64,000 nt of DNA from Anarhynchus alexandrinus (taxonomy: Eukaryota > Chordata > Aves > Charadriiformes > Charadriidae). The notes beneath the pieces are model-generated. The model did no database searches and was not told the origin of the DNA. It saw only the letters and a list, made by a program, of their open reading frames with translations. This document shows, in pieces, positions 14,558-26,290 of this stretch. The position numbers and the translations under genes were made by a program. The stretch covers positions 1,629,514 to 1,693,513 of the forward strand of contig VUYV01000192.1 in assembly GCA_008711295.1 (NCBI GenBank), written 5' to 3'. Each line of letters opens with the position of its first letter. Position 1 is the first letter of the stretch.

Positions 14558-15289
14558 CCTAGGATGTTAATTAAATGTACAGTCAGCTGGCCAAAAAGTG
14601 GATGGTTGAGTCATAAGGACAGATCTTCCTGGCTTACCTAAGAATACTTCTTAGTATATAATTAAACCACAAAAACTGACATCAAAGTAACGATAAGGGC
14701 CTAATGTAATGCACATAACTGAGGAAATTCAGGCCAACATTCCTTCCTTTGATCACCCGACTGGGCCAAGCTAGTACACAAGGTATGGGTCTGGATACTC
14801 CCTTTCTCAAGCACTTGTGAAGGTGAAGGAGTTAAAACTGATGGAACTGGCTAGATTGGATGAACTGGTTGGGAGGTAATAATTTCTGTTGCACATACCT
14901 GCAGAATCCCTCCACAATTATAAGGTGGGAACAGGGATCTTCAGTTAAAAGGAGGTTTTTCCAGGGTGTGAAGGAATAAACTCAGAGACAGCACACCTCT
15001 TTAGCTTGTTGGTCTCCGTACTTCATACCACTCCAAACTCTATGAATTTCTGTATCAGCTCAGTGTTTTTTTTCTTTGAATGTGCTTTCTTTACACTGGA
15101 AGAAAATCAGGGCAGGTGAAGGGATGACACCGCGTGGGTGTAAAAGTACTCAGGAAGTGCTCTTTGAAGGCATGAAGGTATTAGAAGTCTAGGAACAGTG
15201 TTTCTCCCCCATATCTCTTGAAGCTATAGATCTTAACTTTAGAGGTGCTTTAAAACATCCTTGCTTCACTTAACATTGTCTTAAACAAG
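14558..15289. other. Non-coding spacer before the old CR1
   Basis: Nothing recognisable; the 5' limit of the CR1 homology is unclear and could reach back into this stretch. Confidence 0.5.
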
Positions 15290-16110
15290 CTGGAAAAACA
15301 GGACCTAGAAGAAGATCTGCTATGGAGTGTTAGCAAAATGAGCTGGAAAACCAAAGTCGAAGAAGAGTTACTGTACATAGGGAAGGATATATAAAATGTG
15401 GTTCTACAGGGATCTGTCCTGAGCCAGGTACTGTTAAATATTTTCATTAGTGACTTCAATGATAGGATAAAGAATGTTCTTATTAAGTTTGCAGATGCCA
15501 CAAAGCTTTGAAGGCTCCAGGTATGGAGGAGCACATGATTAGAATTCCAAGGGATTTTGACAAATTAGAAAGATGGTATGAAAAAAACCAGGATGCAATT
15601 AAAGACAAGTCCAGTTTCTGTGCTTGGACAAGAAGAATAATTTATAGAATCAACTAAGTAAGAAACAATTGACTAATTTACAGTCTTATAGGAAAGGAAC
15701 TAAGGGTTGTAGTGCAGCTTGAACATGAATGAGCAATGCCGTACCTCTGTTAAAAAAAGGGGAGGAAAGTAATTTTGAGTTGTACAGACAGGAGCATAGT
15801 CTGCAAAATGCACAAAGTATTTCTTCTGTTTTACAGCTGTGGAAAGGTCTAAGCTAAATTCAGGTTTAAGTCTCACATGGACCAGAACAGAGCAATATAG
15901 CAACCTATGAGAAAAGATTACAAGGTTTGGGGTTGTTTAGACTAGAGAATAAAAGTCTGAGAAGAAACACGATAGCAGTCTTCAAATACGTAAAAAGCTG
16001 ATGCAAAGCCAAACAGAATAACCTTGTGGACAGGACAGAAAGTAAGTAAGTGATTCAAGTGCAACATGAAAAGTTTGGTTAGGCTTTAGGCAAAAGCTTT
16101 TTTTTGACAA
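15290..16110 (+). mobile_element. Ancient, decayed CR1-like LINE (reverse-transcriptase region)
   Basis: This is an old CR1/L3-type retrotransposon remnant. From 15410 the plus strand reads GSVLSQVLLNIFISDF, matching the block that precedes the reverse-transcriptase active site in this family. The catalytic motif that should be FADD reads FADA at 15488-15499, and an in-frame TGA follows at 15509-15511. Further downstream, broken stretches still resemble the family: the segment around 15709-15740 (an 'AACATGAATGAGCAATG'-like motif), the segment around 15925-15960 (GGGTTGTTTAGACTAGAGAA, corresponding to the LFSLE block) and the segment around 15975-15995 (ATAGCAGTCTTCAAATACGT). Several deletions and stops separate them. 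Much more diverged than the copy at 35 kb, so it inserted far earlier. Both ends are fuzzy; I cannot see the tail. The minus-strand frame at 15250-15534 is only a shadow of it. Confidence 0.85.
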
Positions 16111-18280
16111 TAAGCATAGTCAAACACAAATTACCTTTACCTTTTTTTTTTGTTAAGTTGAGGTTAGAAAAAAGGCCTGTCCAGAATGAGAAGGAGTTCA
16201 GCATGTCTTGGTGTAGGCACAAGGTTTCTTCTTGAAGTTCCTTCTTTTCATGTTCTGTAATATTCTCTGATCTGTTACTAGAGGCTTTAGGAATCTCTCC
16301 AGTAGACTCGTTTCTCTTCTCAGCCCTGGGCTGGCCCTGACTGGTAGCTCTCAGCCACACTCTCATAGCCTCCTGAGGCCTGATCCATATTCTTGAGATG
16401 CAGGATGGCCCACTCTTTATTTGGCAGACTTTCTGGGTTATCTAGGAGCAGGGTGAGTTCCCTCCTGAACAACATACTACACAGGTATACAGCTCACCTC
16501 CTTTATGCGTTACTTAGTGATTATGTGATTGACTTAGCAACCGGCTGCATTTTGGTTTCCTGACTAGTTGCCTCACTGGGCATCCCAGACAGCTATTTCC
16601 TGAGATCCTAACAAACTGCTTGGTCAAAGAGATGGATAGTCCCAACATGGCATTTTAGTTGTCTTCTTTCAATAAAAACAGAAAAAAAATTTGTGTGGGG
16701 TGGGGTGGGGTGTGGGGGGGTGGGTGTCCAAATTCAGGGTGTGCATTGCTGGTTTTTTTCTTAATGAAAATGTTTCCATTAAAAATCTTATCTAAAAACT
16801 CTTCCAAGTCTAGGGTCTTGCAAGGTATAAAATCTGTCATCAGAGTCAGATGATTTTATAAAAAGGACTGTTGAAAGCAACATGGGAAAAATAGGTATTT
16901 TTTACTGGTATGTGAATAGGAAGCAACTTAGTATGGGTGGCAACTGGAACCTCAGTAACTTCTCTGATGATATTAGAAATTAATTGTAAATTAATTGTAG
17001 TCTTTCATTGTTCTGAATTTATTTTTTTTCAGTGATGGCCTTGAAGCATTTGTGAGCAAGTATCCAGTGAGACTGTGTGTCTTAAAAAGACTTATTTATT
17101 ATAGTGAATATCTGAGCAGTCCGATGTCGTCTTGGCCGCATGGAAGGCTGCTGGGTTTTCCTATGTGCAAGCAGCAACCGCCTGTTTGCAGTGAGAATGA
17201 CCTTCATTCTAGATTAACAACAAGAACAAGTATGTTTGTCCTCAACACCAGTCTTCAACAAATTAAGTAAAAATTACTTCCTGCTCTCAGACATCCTTAA
17301 AAATTTAAAGGTACAGCACCTATTAAATAATGGCTTAAGCGTAAGTTACGTAAGGTCATAGAAAAACAGTAAACACCAGAAGACTGAAATGGATGGTACT
17401 TATCATTGGACAATATACCAAGTCTATCAAGCATGAGACACATTAGCTGGATGCAGCCAGACAATTTTATTTCTGTAGGCTCTATTTGATTTAAAAATAA
17501 CACTACAATTCAGTTTCAGACAGTAGGAGGCAGTGAAAAGTGCTCCAGTGCTTCTGTGTACAGCCTGCTTGAAGTTCTTCGGTAAAGACGTTCTTCTCTA
17601 AACAAATTATTCTCCTCCTGAGAGAATCTCTCGTGCTAATAAGAAAAACAAGGGGAAACAGATTGCAAGATCTTAATGGGCTTTTTTTTTTTCACTGGGT
17701 TCCATGCCAAATTCATCCTCGCATGAGTTCTTGAAACCTCTCTGATTTCACAGGGGCCTCGTGGCTGTAAAAGAATAGATTTTTTTGGTCTTAAGGTCTA
17801 AAAAGCTTCCTTCTGTATAAAGTGCTTTACACATGGAATGGCTGCTGAAGCAAATTGACTAGAATGGTAGTCAATTTTACACTGCTGCCCTCCCACCTGA
17901 AAAGCACTTTCGGTGCCCTACAGAGAAAAGAAATGAAAGAGGAGGGGTAGAAACATGCGCATGCACACACATATAGAGAAATGCTTGAGAAGAAGGCTTT
18001 AAAAAGGGAAAGAAAATGAAATACTACTGTATACTGCCTGTCCTACATATTTGTCGTGCTGGATGGGGAGAGGTGTTTCTACAGGATGGAACATATCCAG
18101 TGAATGCACATTGAGCTAAATGCAGTTCTTATCTGTACTAGGATATTAGCTTCAAATAGCTTTGCTTAAGGGCCAGAATATTCCCAGGTTACATCGAGGG
18201 AAAATGAAGATTTCAGGTTCAAATCAGGTTTTAAAAGATGCATACCTACTTAGTGTCTTGCTATATTGAAGTTTTTAGGG
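16111..18280. other. Non-coding DNA
   Basis: Contains the G-rich tract at 16697 and a two-copy 11-bp direct repeat (AAATTAATTGT, 16977-16998). The minus-strand frame 16079-16366 (95 codons) begins in sequence flanking the CR1 and is not recognisable. Confidence 0.55.
16697..16724 (+). other. G-rich tract with G-quadruplex potential
   Basis: Five runs of three or more G on the plus strand (GGGG T GGGG T GGGG TGT GGGGGGG T GGG) with loops of 1-3 bases meet the usual quadruplex pattern. Very short loops predict a stable parallel structure. It lies alone in AT-rich DNA, not at a visible promoter. Confidence 0.85.
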
Positions 18281-18370
18281 ACAGATTTTGTAGTGATGTT
18301 AATCCAGTATATCTCTGCTAAATATGTTATAGCCATATCAGTTTTACATCAGCTAAATTTCTAGCCCCGT
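18281..18370. repeat. Ancient dispersed repeat remnant with palindromic core
   Basis: This stretch carries 'GTTAATCCAGTATATCTC' on the left and 'ATATCAGTTTTACATCAGCT' on the right, followed by a 'TTTCTAGCCCC' end that resembles the '...TCTGGCCC' terminus seen in the copy at 63.4 kb. The arms are partly complementary. It belongs with the other palindromic remnants in this window. Degenerate and non-coding. Confidence 0.45.
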
Positions 18371-21300
18371 ATCATCAAACCAATCTACAAGCTTTAATAA
18401 ATATTGACCAGATGTCTTTAGCTAAAAGTAAAATTATGTCTTCTGTAAAGAAGGAGGCCGACAGCTCTGGCTAGCAGTATTCGTGAAGCTCGGACTGTGA
18501 AAGTCTATTCTAGAAAATAATCTTCAGCATATTTGGTAAAACAGAAGTGCTGCTAATGCAGCAGTTACATTAGCAGTGTGAGAATGGGAGCAATAGGAGG
18601 ACATGCCAGGAAAATATGTTGATTATGCAAGGTCTCTATCTTTTGCAATAAGAATGGTGTAGTGATACGACATAAAATTGAACAGCTGTTTCTCTGAACA
18701 TTTGAGAGCTAGTGGAATATATTTTAAGGATGTCTTCTGTGTCCAAAAGACAGCCTATTTGGTGCTGTTCTTGAATACTCTGGTTTTATTTTCAGGGATG
18801 TAACAGAAAGGTTACACACAATACAATACGACAACTCCAAATGTTATTCCATCTCGGGGCAGCCTGGTTTGCTCACTATGGTACATATATATTTTTCCAT
18901 TTTCTGTTCTGCTGGTTCTACTTATAAAAGTAGGTACTATAGCAAAGGTACAGCAATAAACATAACATCTACTTTTCAGAGAGCATGTGCATCAAGTTTT
19001 CTCATGTTTGCCACTCTAAATCAATTGGGATGACAGAAATTTTTTAAACTAATTTGTCCTTTTCTAAATTTGGAATTTGACCATTGCCAGATGCAAAAAT
19101 TATCATTTGTACCTCAGTCTTCTCCCCCAAATTAAAAAAAAAAAAATCTTTAATAAAGTTTGAAAAATACTGAACTTGTGCTTTGTTTCTTTTTTTACCA
19201 TACAGCCATATTCATGATACTTCAGGTCCTTTTGCTAAGTAAGCAACATCCTCACAATAAGTTGTCTGTTAAAGCCGGAATGCTGGAAAAGTTACATCAC
19301 AGCTAGGCTTTCTATCACCCTCAGAACACTAAGAAAGAGACAGCTTTGCAATATTCCTTGTATAAAATGCCTTAAAAAATATTGACAGTCTTGAAATAAA
19401 GTCTGGTTTCAAAGATTTTATCTGATTTCAGAGTTCAAGAAAAATTGTAAACCCCTCCTCAGAATTTCACATCATTACGGAAACCTTTTTTAAAATTTAT
19501 TATTTTCAGATAAATTTTCTTCTTTTATATATACTGAGGCTCTCTGAGTATCAGTTATGTTGATAGTCTTTGCAGTGTTGTCATGTGTTTTCATTTTTCA
19601 TCTGAAAAAGATTTTGTTTGATAGTTGCTCTAAGGAAGCATTCCTCTTTACAAATGTTGATTCTGCGCTCCTCATTGGTTGAAGATAAGGAGTAGATTCT
19701 CAGATATTGTAAGTTGTCATAGTTCCATCAGCTCGTATGCTGATTTAGACAATCTGACTTACTAAGTGTAATCATATACATTTTTTCTAATCAATAGCGA
19801 TCTTACATTAAAAATAATGTGAGATTTCTATCATCAAAGCATTAGAGTTTTACATTATCTTTTGAAGAACACTAATTTGTATGTTTATTTTCATTCATAA
19901 GGAAATGTCTAATCAATTCTTTCTACCCAGTTAATTTTAATTAGGTAAATGTCTGGATCTATATTAATTATGACTAAATCTTTAATTTTATTAGGTAGAT
20001 ATGATCTAAACACAGCAGGATCTTGTTCACTGCAACGTCTCTTTAATGAAACTTCTTGTTATCCAAAACTTGGACTATGTGTCCCAATGTGCATCATTTG
20101 TATTGAAAATTCATTATTTATGAGTAGCATATCCCCTCCCGATCAGTTTTATAGCAGTTTAAAATATTTTAAACACTAAATATCCTATTCTGTCTGAATT
20201 CTGTCCTGAGTAGAGTATTCCTTAGCTTTCAGTCAGAAGTGAAATTATGAAGGATCTGTCATATTTTTTATTTTTCATTTGATCTCTCTTCTACTCCGTG
20301 TGACCTTGCCATCAGTCAGTACCAGGATCTGGCCTTCAGTTTGCAAAGTTAGTATTTTACTAAAATCATCAGCAAATTAAATAGAGAATTTCAGGAACAC
20401 TGCTACTTGCATCAGTTGCAATGGTTAATGTGTGAGATTCATTTCTGTCCATGTGGATCATACCAAAGAAACTCAGACATGAGACAGGGGTCACATTATA
20501 CTTTTGAGTTCATTTGCTATTTCTGTTTTGTATTCTTTATACCCTCGGTCAACAATTTTAAAGAAAGTGATATGTGTATGATTTAAGAGGTTACATGGCT
20601 CATTAACTGCAATGTAGCTGACAATCTGATTTCAAAGACTTGTTTCTTAAGTTAGCAGATTTTTTAGCACAGCCTAAGATACTTCAGACCCCAGATGTGC
20701 GAAGGAATAAAAGAATGAGAGCACTCTTGCCTGCTCCTATTCCTGGGCTCCCTGAGGAGCAGCAGTTATCCTTGAAAGCTTCTGTGCTAATGCAACTGCT
20801 AGTATGAGGAGAAGCCTACTCAGCTGCCCCCAGGCATAGGAGAAAGGAGGAGGGCTTTGAGAAATTTAGGGAGATAAGGCAAAGGAAAGGTGCTAGCAGT
20901 GATCTTTTTCTTAAATTTCAGAGTTCATAAACTCACAAACGCTGCAACCTGAGTGGATATTGTAGCTGATGTACACTTTTCAAAATCTATGTAAACTAAG
21001 AACATTGAGTTTGATGCAGCTCTAACACGGACTCGCTGAAGCCAGAAGATGAGGTCACTTTAAAAAGCAAATGAATTTAAGTGGACCCGTGCCTGCTGAA
21101 AGAGGGGAGCCAACTATAAAAGAGGAATTTCCAATCTGTGGCTGAATTAACTAGGAAAAAGCAGTTTACCAGTTATGGGTTCTCCCAAATCCAGGCCTGT
21201 CACTGTGGTGAAGAGGTTCTTTTTCAAAGGACAAACACCCGCAGAGTTGAGGGAAAATGGTTTTTGTGGCTGGACACGCGAGGTTTTGCTGAAATACCAG

Positions 21301-22273
21301 TTCAAGCACAGAAGCCTGACCTATGACTTTTTCTGTGAGTGTTTCTGAGCCGGAGTCATGCACAGTCTGCAATGAATGGAACCTGAAATGCAGAAGCTCA
21401 GCATTGCTACTAGCAGCGAAATGCCTGACTATAAATAGTGTATTTCAGTCAATTTTAATCCTGTGAAACCACTTTTATCTCATGGCAGCCCCTTCTCTTC
21501 TTTTGTCTCCTTCTGTAAACTGTTTCCTCAAAGAATAGTTCAGACAGATATACAAACACATTAACTTATTAAAAGTAATAATTATGGTAATATCAACAGC
21601 ATAAAAAATTATAGAACGTGTTGAGAAATTTATACATACTCATGAAATGCTGAGATTTGTAATAACCGGCTCTGTACTTTTATTGCAGTCATTCAGTGTA
21701 GTCTCACCTGTTTTACCTGTTGTGTTTTTATTTTCATATAATGATAAACTACAGTTATGCTTTCGTCTTCAGCCATGCCATATTACATCACAGACTACAC
21801 TGAAGGCATGGCATTTGAGAAGAGCCCAGTTCATCCAAATATTTACACGTACATCTAACTTTAAACATGTAAGCTTTCCTACTATAAGCATTGTGCTGAC
21901 TTGAAGCCTACCTTCTCAGAAGACATCTTAAACTCTCTGCTTGACTGTGCTCTGAGTTTATGAAATATCTGCATCCTGGTGAGAAAAAGAACTGAAGGCT
22001 TGGGCAACATTCGTACGTCCATCACGCAAATATTGTTTGTACCTGCGAAGCTGCTTGCGCTATTGGATCTCCTGCCTTGGTATGTGTGTCCTCTTAGGTG
22101 CCCTAGCTGAGAAGCAACTTTGAAATTGTAAGCAGAGATATCAACACCAAAAATACATAAATTGGATGTCTTGTCAGCTAATACCTCTCGCTTTAATGAC
22201 AATAAAGCCTGCTGACACATGTGGTCGTGGCAAGAAGGCTTTCTGCAGTGTGAATGGAGCAGCTGCTGCTGAT
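18371..22273. other. Non-coding AT-rich DNA
   Basis: No feature supported. A TATA-like word (CTATAAAAGAGG, 21114-21125) stands alone with no initiator or CpG island beside it. Confidence 0.55.
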
Positions 22274-22361
22274 CAGGGAGGGAAATCAATGACTCAGCAT
22301 TCATCAGAAGCATCCTGCTGGTCACCACTGCCAAGTGCCGAGTCATCGATTTTCCTCCCTG
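22274..22361. repeat. Long imperfect inverted repeat (22 of 25 bp) with 38-nt loop
   Basis: The left arm 22274-22298 (CAGGGAGGGAAATCAATGAC...) pairs with the right arm 22337-22361 at 22 of 25 positions. As RNA from the minus strand, two of the three mismatches become G-U pairs, so the minus-strand transcript would fold best. The left arm contains TGACTCAGC, an AP-1/MAF-type binding word, and the right arm carries its near-mirror GCCGAGTCA. The 88-nt size is within the range of a microRNA precursor, but I recognise no known microRNA. The structure is certain; function is not. Confidence 0.85.
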
Positions 22362-25300
22362 CTAGGCGTAGACTGCTCTATTTTCTTTACAGCAAGCTTT
22401 AAAATGTTTCCAGTGCGCTGTATGCAGCTGTCAGCTCCCATTGGTAGGTCTCAGTAGGAGCACCCCAACACATGAATTGTATTGGGGCTGGGGATAAATC
22501 TCAAATTCGCCCAATGTAGTTTTTTCAAAGTGCCTGAAAGCCGGCGTGCCTGAAGCTCAGCATGCGTGAATCTACAAATCACCCCATATACGACAATCAG
22601 CATAAACGAGGTGTTCTGCTTGCCATAAACTCACTAAATATTTTTTCTTGTGAAGTGGCAAATGGAACACAATATGCATGGCTCACAGATTCACAGTCAC
22701 TGAAACAAATCCAACAGCATGCAGTTGTCATCAAGAAATATGTCTAGGAAAACCTCTATAGCCGTGCAGTTTCAGCACAGCATGCTAGTACCAACCAGTT
22801 CTTCAATATTCAGACAAAGAGATTGCCATATATAGTGCACATTAGAAGTGCTGCCCTTTGATTTCTCCTTTTAAAAGAAATCATCCTTACAGCTGTTCTC
22901 TATTGTCCCTCAGTCTTGAATATCTTCTTTATTTAAAGAGACCCTGGGAATCAAAAATAGAATCAGAAAGGGGTCTTTGTCTGCCAGTACTAAAATCTTG
23001 TGAGTCATGTTTTCCCAAATCCTTCACAAAATTCTGTCAGAATTCAGCTCACAGCTTCAACTTCAGGAATACTGTGAAGGTGACTACAAACAATGATATT
23101 CATTTACAATTTGAAAAGCTCATTTAGGCTGAAATGCGTGATATATTCACATACATCTCTTTTCTGTTTCATTTACAAAGAGCAACAGAATTGCGGAGTT
23201 GAACAATAAAGCTTGAAAGCTTTCAGTTCCATTCCATTTTCAAGATGCAAATGAAGCAAGTTCTGAAATCTGCAACCCAGCTTCTACTTACTGATTTTAA
23301 TCTAAGAAATAGCATATTTACTAGAATACTTACTTAAAGAGAATATTTACTTAAAAATAATATCTCACTGTATTACAGTTGCAAAGATTTTCAGACCCAT
23401 AATGTTGCCATTCTCTTCAGAAACAAGGAAATATGCAAATAAGTTGTTATTTATAATAGCTGCAGCTTGCTATGTTTGTAAAATAATTATATTTGCCAGT
23501 TAATTGACCTTGTGTGCACAATAGGGACAAAAATAAAGAAATGATGCATGAAAATTCAGAGTAACACTGAATTGGTTTGGAAAAGTATATTAAATGTTAA
23601 TTTTCAAAAATAGTGAGCAATTAATTGATGCTGTAACAAAAATTTCTTTTTTACTCTGGCAACCATACTGTGTTAACATAATATGTTGAGAGTTAAGGCC
23701 GACCACTTGATCGCAGTGTTTGCGCTGTAATAAGCGCGCTTTTGGTTTAATTGTAAATTTTCATCTCAAATGTTCTTCCAGGAATGCAGATGTTGTCCTA
23801 TTTGTCGGTCTTGTTAAAATCTTTGTCATGTGAGTGCCAGTGAATGTAGTAACACCTAATAAATTATGTAAAGTATTGCAGTATGCTGTACTTGTATGAC
23901 CATTTCAGTAGACTGTAATTGTTTTCCAGCACTTCCCCCACAGGTTAGTCTGGCTTCCAGCAGAGGCAGAAGTGAATAACAAGCCAATCAACATGCAAAA
24001 TATTGAACAGAGTAGCTCAGCACCCAGCCATCAGCCAAACCTGAGATTAACGGGCGGCTGCAGTCAGGACAGTGACTCTTTACACGTGGCTTTCTGAGCT
24101 TTGCGCGTCTGCTCCCCGTATCTTCTGAATCACATTTCTCTTGTTTACTGGTCAAAATAAGCTTTCACCCGTGTCAAAGCTGGGTGATTAATGCAGCCAC
24201 AGAAGTAACCACTAGGTTGTGTTCATTGCAAGTCACCAGCTAGGGACGTGATTTTGCCCCTGCTGGAGCGTTGGAACTGTGTCCGGAGCCCCTGGTCCCC
24301 ATTCTGAACTGTAAATGTCGGTGAAGTGGGGATACGGCCTGATGATGCCAACTGGCACTTGCAGTGAACGGCGCGTAGGGGACCCTGTTCTGACACCTAA
24401 AGGCACTTGTCTAGGTATTCTCGGGGAAGTTTGATTGCGTTACAGAGTGTGTGATTCTGCCTCTGCCATACTCAAGTGGTACATTCATTTTTCCTTCAGG
24501 GGAGCTGACTTTTGGAGGCCATTTTCCAGAGACATTTAGTTTGTGGCTGAAAAAGTTGTCTATGGAACAAACCTGTGTCTGTTTGCACTGTGGTACTTGG
24601 AGGGACGGTTCTTGGTACCTGTTTTGTCCGTTGCCTTTCCACTGAGCCCCCCGAGCGAGTGTCTCTACGCCAGTACCAATTAAGGAAGCTCTCTTTTTTC
24701 CAATGGAAAGAGCTGGCACTAGCAACTGAGCTGAGACCACTGGCTCTCTTCAGATAGACCACACTTTACAGATTTTAGAAGGTAGCAAATTTCAGTCACT
24801 ACTAGCCTGAGGTGGATTTAACCAGTGGTTTAAAAATGAAAATCTCTGTATTGTATTACAAATCCCCTAAGGCATCCAGCAGGGTTTTTTTTTTTGTGAT
24901 TTAACATGGTGTTTTTCCTCCATTTTTTAGCATTTCCAGTATTCTCATTAGCTACTGTAAAACTAGATGGATAACTGCCCATAATTTGGCTCAGTTCTCA
25001 AACAGTCGGGTATCTACAAGTTGGGAAGCATTGGCTTTTGCCTGCGTAGATTGGTGCCTTTCTGTGAAACATAAAATGTTTTTGCTGTATCTTTTCCAAA
25101 ACGGACTATTTTACAATCCCTCTCTAGTGCCAGTACACCCTTATGAAAGGAGCTAATCTGTGCTAATGATTGTGTAAGAATAAAATGGAAAAGAAGGAAC
25201 ACAGGAACTTCTCTTCTCTGAATTTATGGCATTACAGTCCTTCCCATGGCAACACAGATAGTCAGATGGTTAGGTAGCAAAGTACAAGCAGGAAGAAAAG

Positions 25301-26226
25301 GCAAACAATGACAGAGAGGAAAAAAGGCAAAGAAAACAATGTGTTTTTCTTTAAAAATATAAGAACTAAATGGCAGCAGAAAATCCTTGTAAATGGTACT
25401 GTCTACTTGAAAAGAATATCCTTCAATATGTGTTCATTTCTTTCTATTAGACTAGCTTGTCTAAAACATATACAGAAAGCCCTTTAATATCCCATTATAC
25501 TGTATACTGAAGCATTCAGGTCTAATACTATTACTGATAAAGAAACCAAAAGCATATTTACAGAGACTGAATGTCTATAAAGAGCAGATCAAGCAAGTCT
25601 CTTGAGAAAAGAAAGTCCCATATCAGATTATTGTGTGAAAAAAATGGCATGCTCATCTCAATTACAACACCAATTGGGTTTATTTAAAAAGGAAGTAATT
25701 CTGTTTTTATATCATAAAATCACTTTTTTTAAGCCTGTAAACATCCAATAAATTAAATTTTTAGATAAGATCCATTTTGCAAAAAGCTATTTATGAAAAG
25801 CTTCAGATAATAATTAGAGAGGATTTAATAACCTAATAACTGACTAATACTAGCACACAGCAAGTACACTGAATTAGATCCTTCTGTGGAGTTACTGTTT
25901 TACCTCATGTCATTTGGCAGTTTCTTATACAAGATAAGTTGCTCAAGCCTATAATTCCTACACCAGTGAAGTTATGTAGCAGAAAACTTCTGATTACAGT
26001 ACCTTTAAGTTGTAAGTAAAAAATGTTTAATAATGTTTATCAAGGTAATGGTCTAGCTGAACCTAATGCAGAAGCCAAATACAACGTTATACTGTAAAGT
26101 TATGAATATTAACATCTGAAACATAAAAGGAAGTTATGCTATTTAGCATAAACATAGACCAATTCAATATTGTCAGTATGGTATGGAATGTTAAAGCTTT
26201 TCCTTAAAAAAATATGTGCATATTAT
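22362..26226. other. Non-coding DNA, includes an enhancer-like AT-rich block
   Basis: The 23440-23780 stretch is AT-rich with several homeodomain-type ATTA/TAAT words. Around 24240-24740 the GC content rises and several overlapping 60-109 codon frames appear on both strands, with no recognisable product. Confidence 0.5.
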
Positions 26227-26290
26227 GGCTTATATTAACTTTAGTACTCTACTGAACATTGTAGATGCTCTACTAAAGTTAATATAAGCC
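26227..26290. repeat. Perfect 20-bp inverted repeat with 24-nt loop
   Basis: The left arm (26227-26246, GGCTTATATTAACTTTAGTA) is the exact reverse complement of the right arm (26271-26290). The 24-nt spacer can form a further 4-bp stem (CTAC 26249-26252 with GTAG 26261-26264). The word CTCTACT also occurs twice as a direct repeat (26247-26253 and 26268-26274). No obvious target-site duplication flanks the arms. It could be a small foldback element, a cruciform site or a hairpin RNA precursor. The structure is seen directly; the role is unknown. Confidence 0.9.

Noticed and set aside
21114..21125. TATA-like word CTATAAAAGAGG
   Set aside because: Isolated; no initiator, CpG island or downstream frame supports a promoter.
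21882..22346. 154-codon minus-strand frame overlapping the 22.3-kb hairpin
   Set aside because: No recognisable domain; the inverted repeat explains part of the sequence better.
25735..25746. TGTAAACATCC, the miR-30 seed word
   Set aside because: The rest of the mature sequence does not match and no opposing arm is found nearby.
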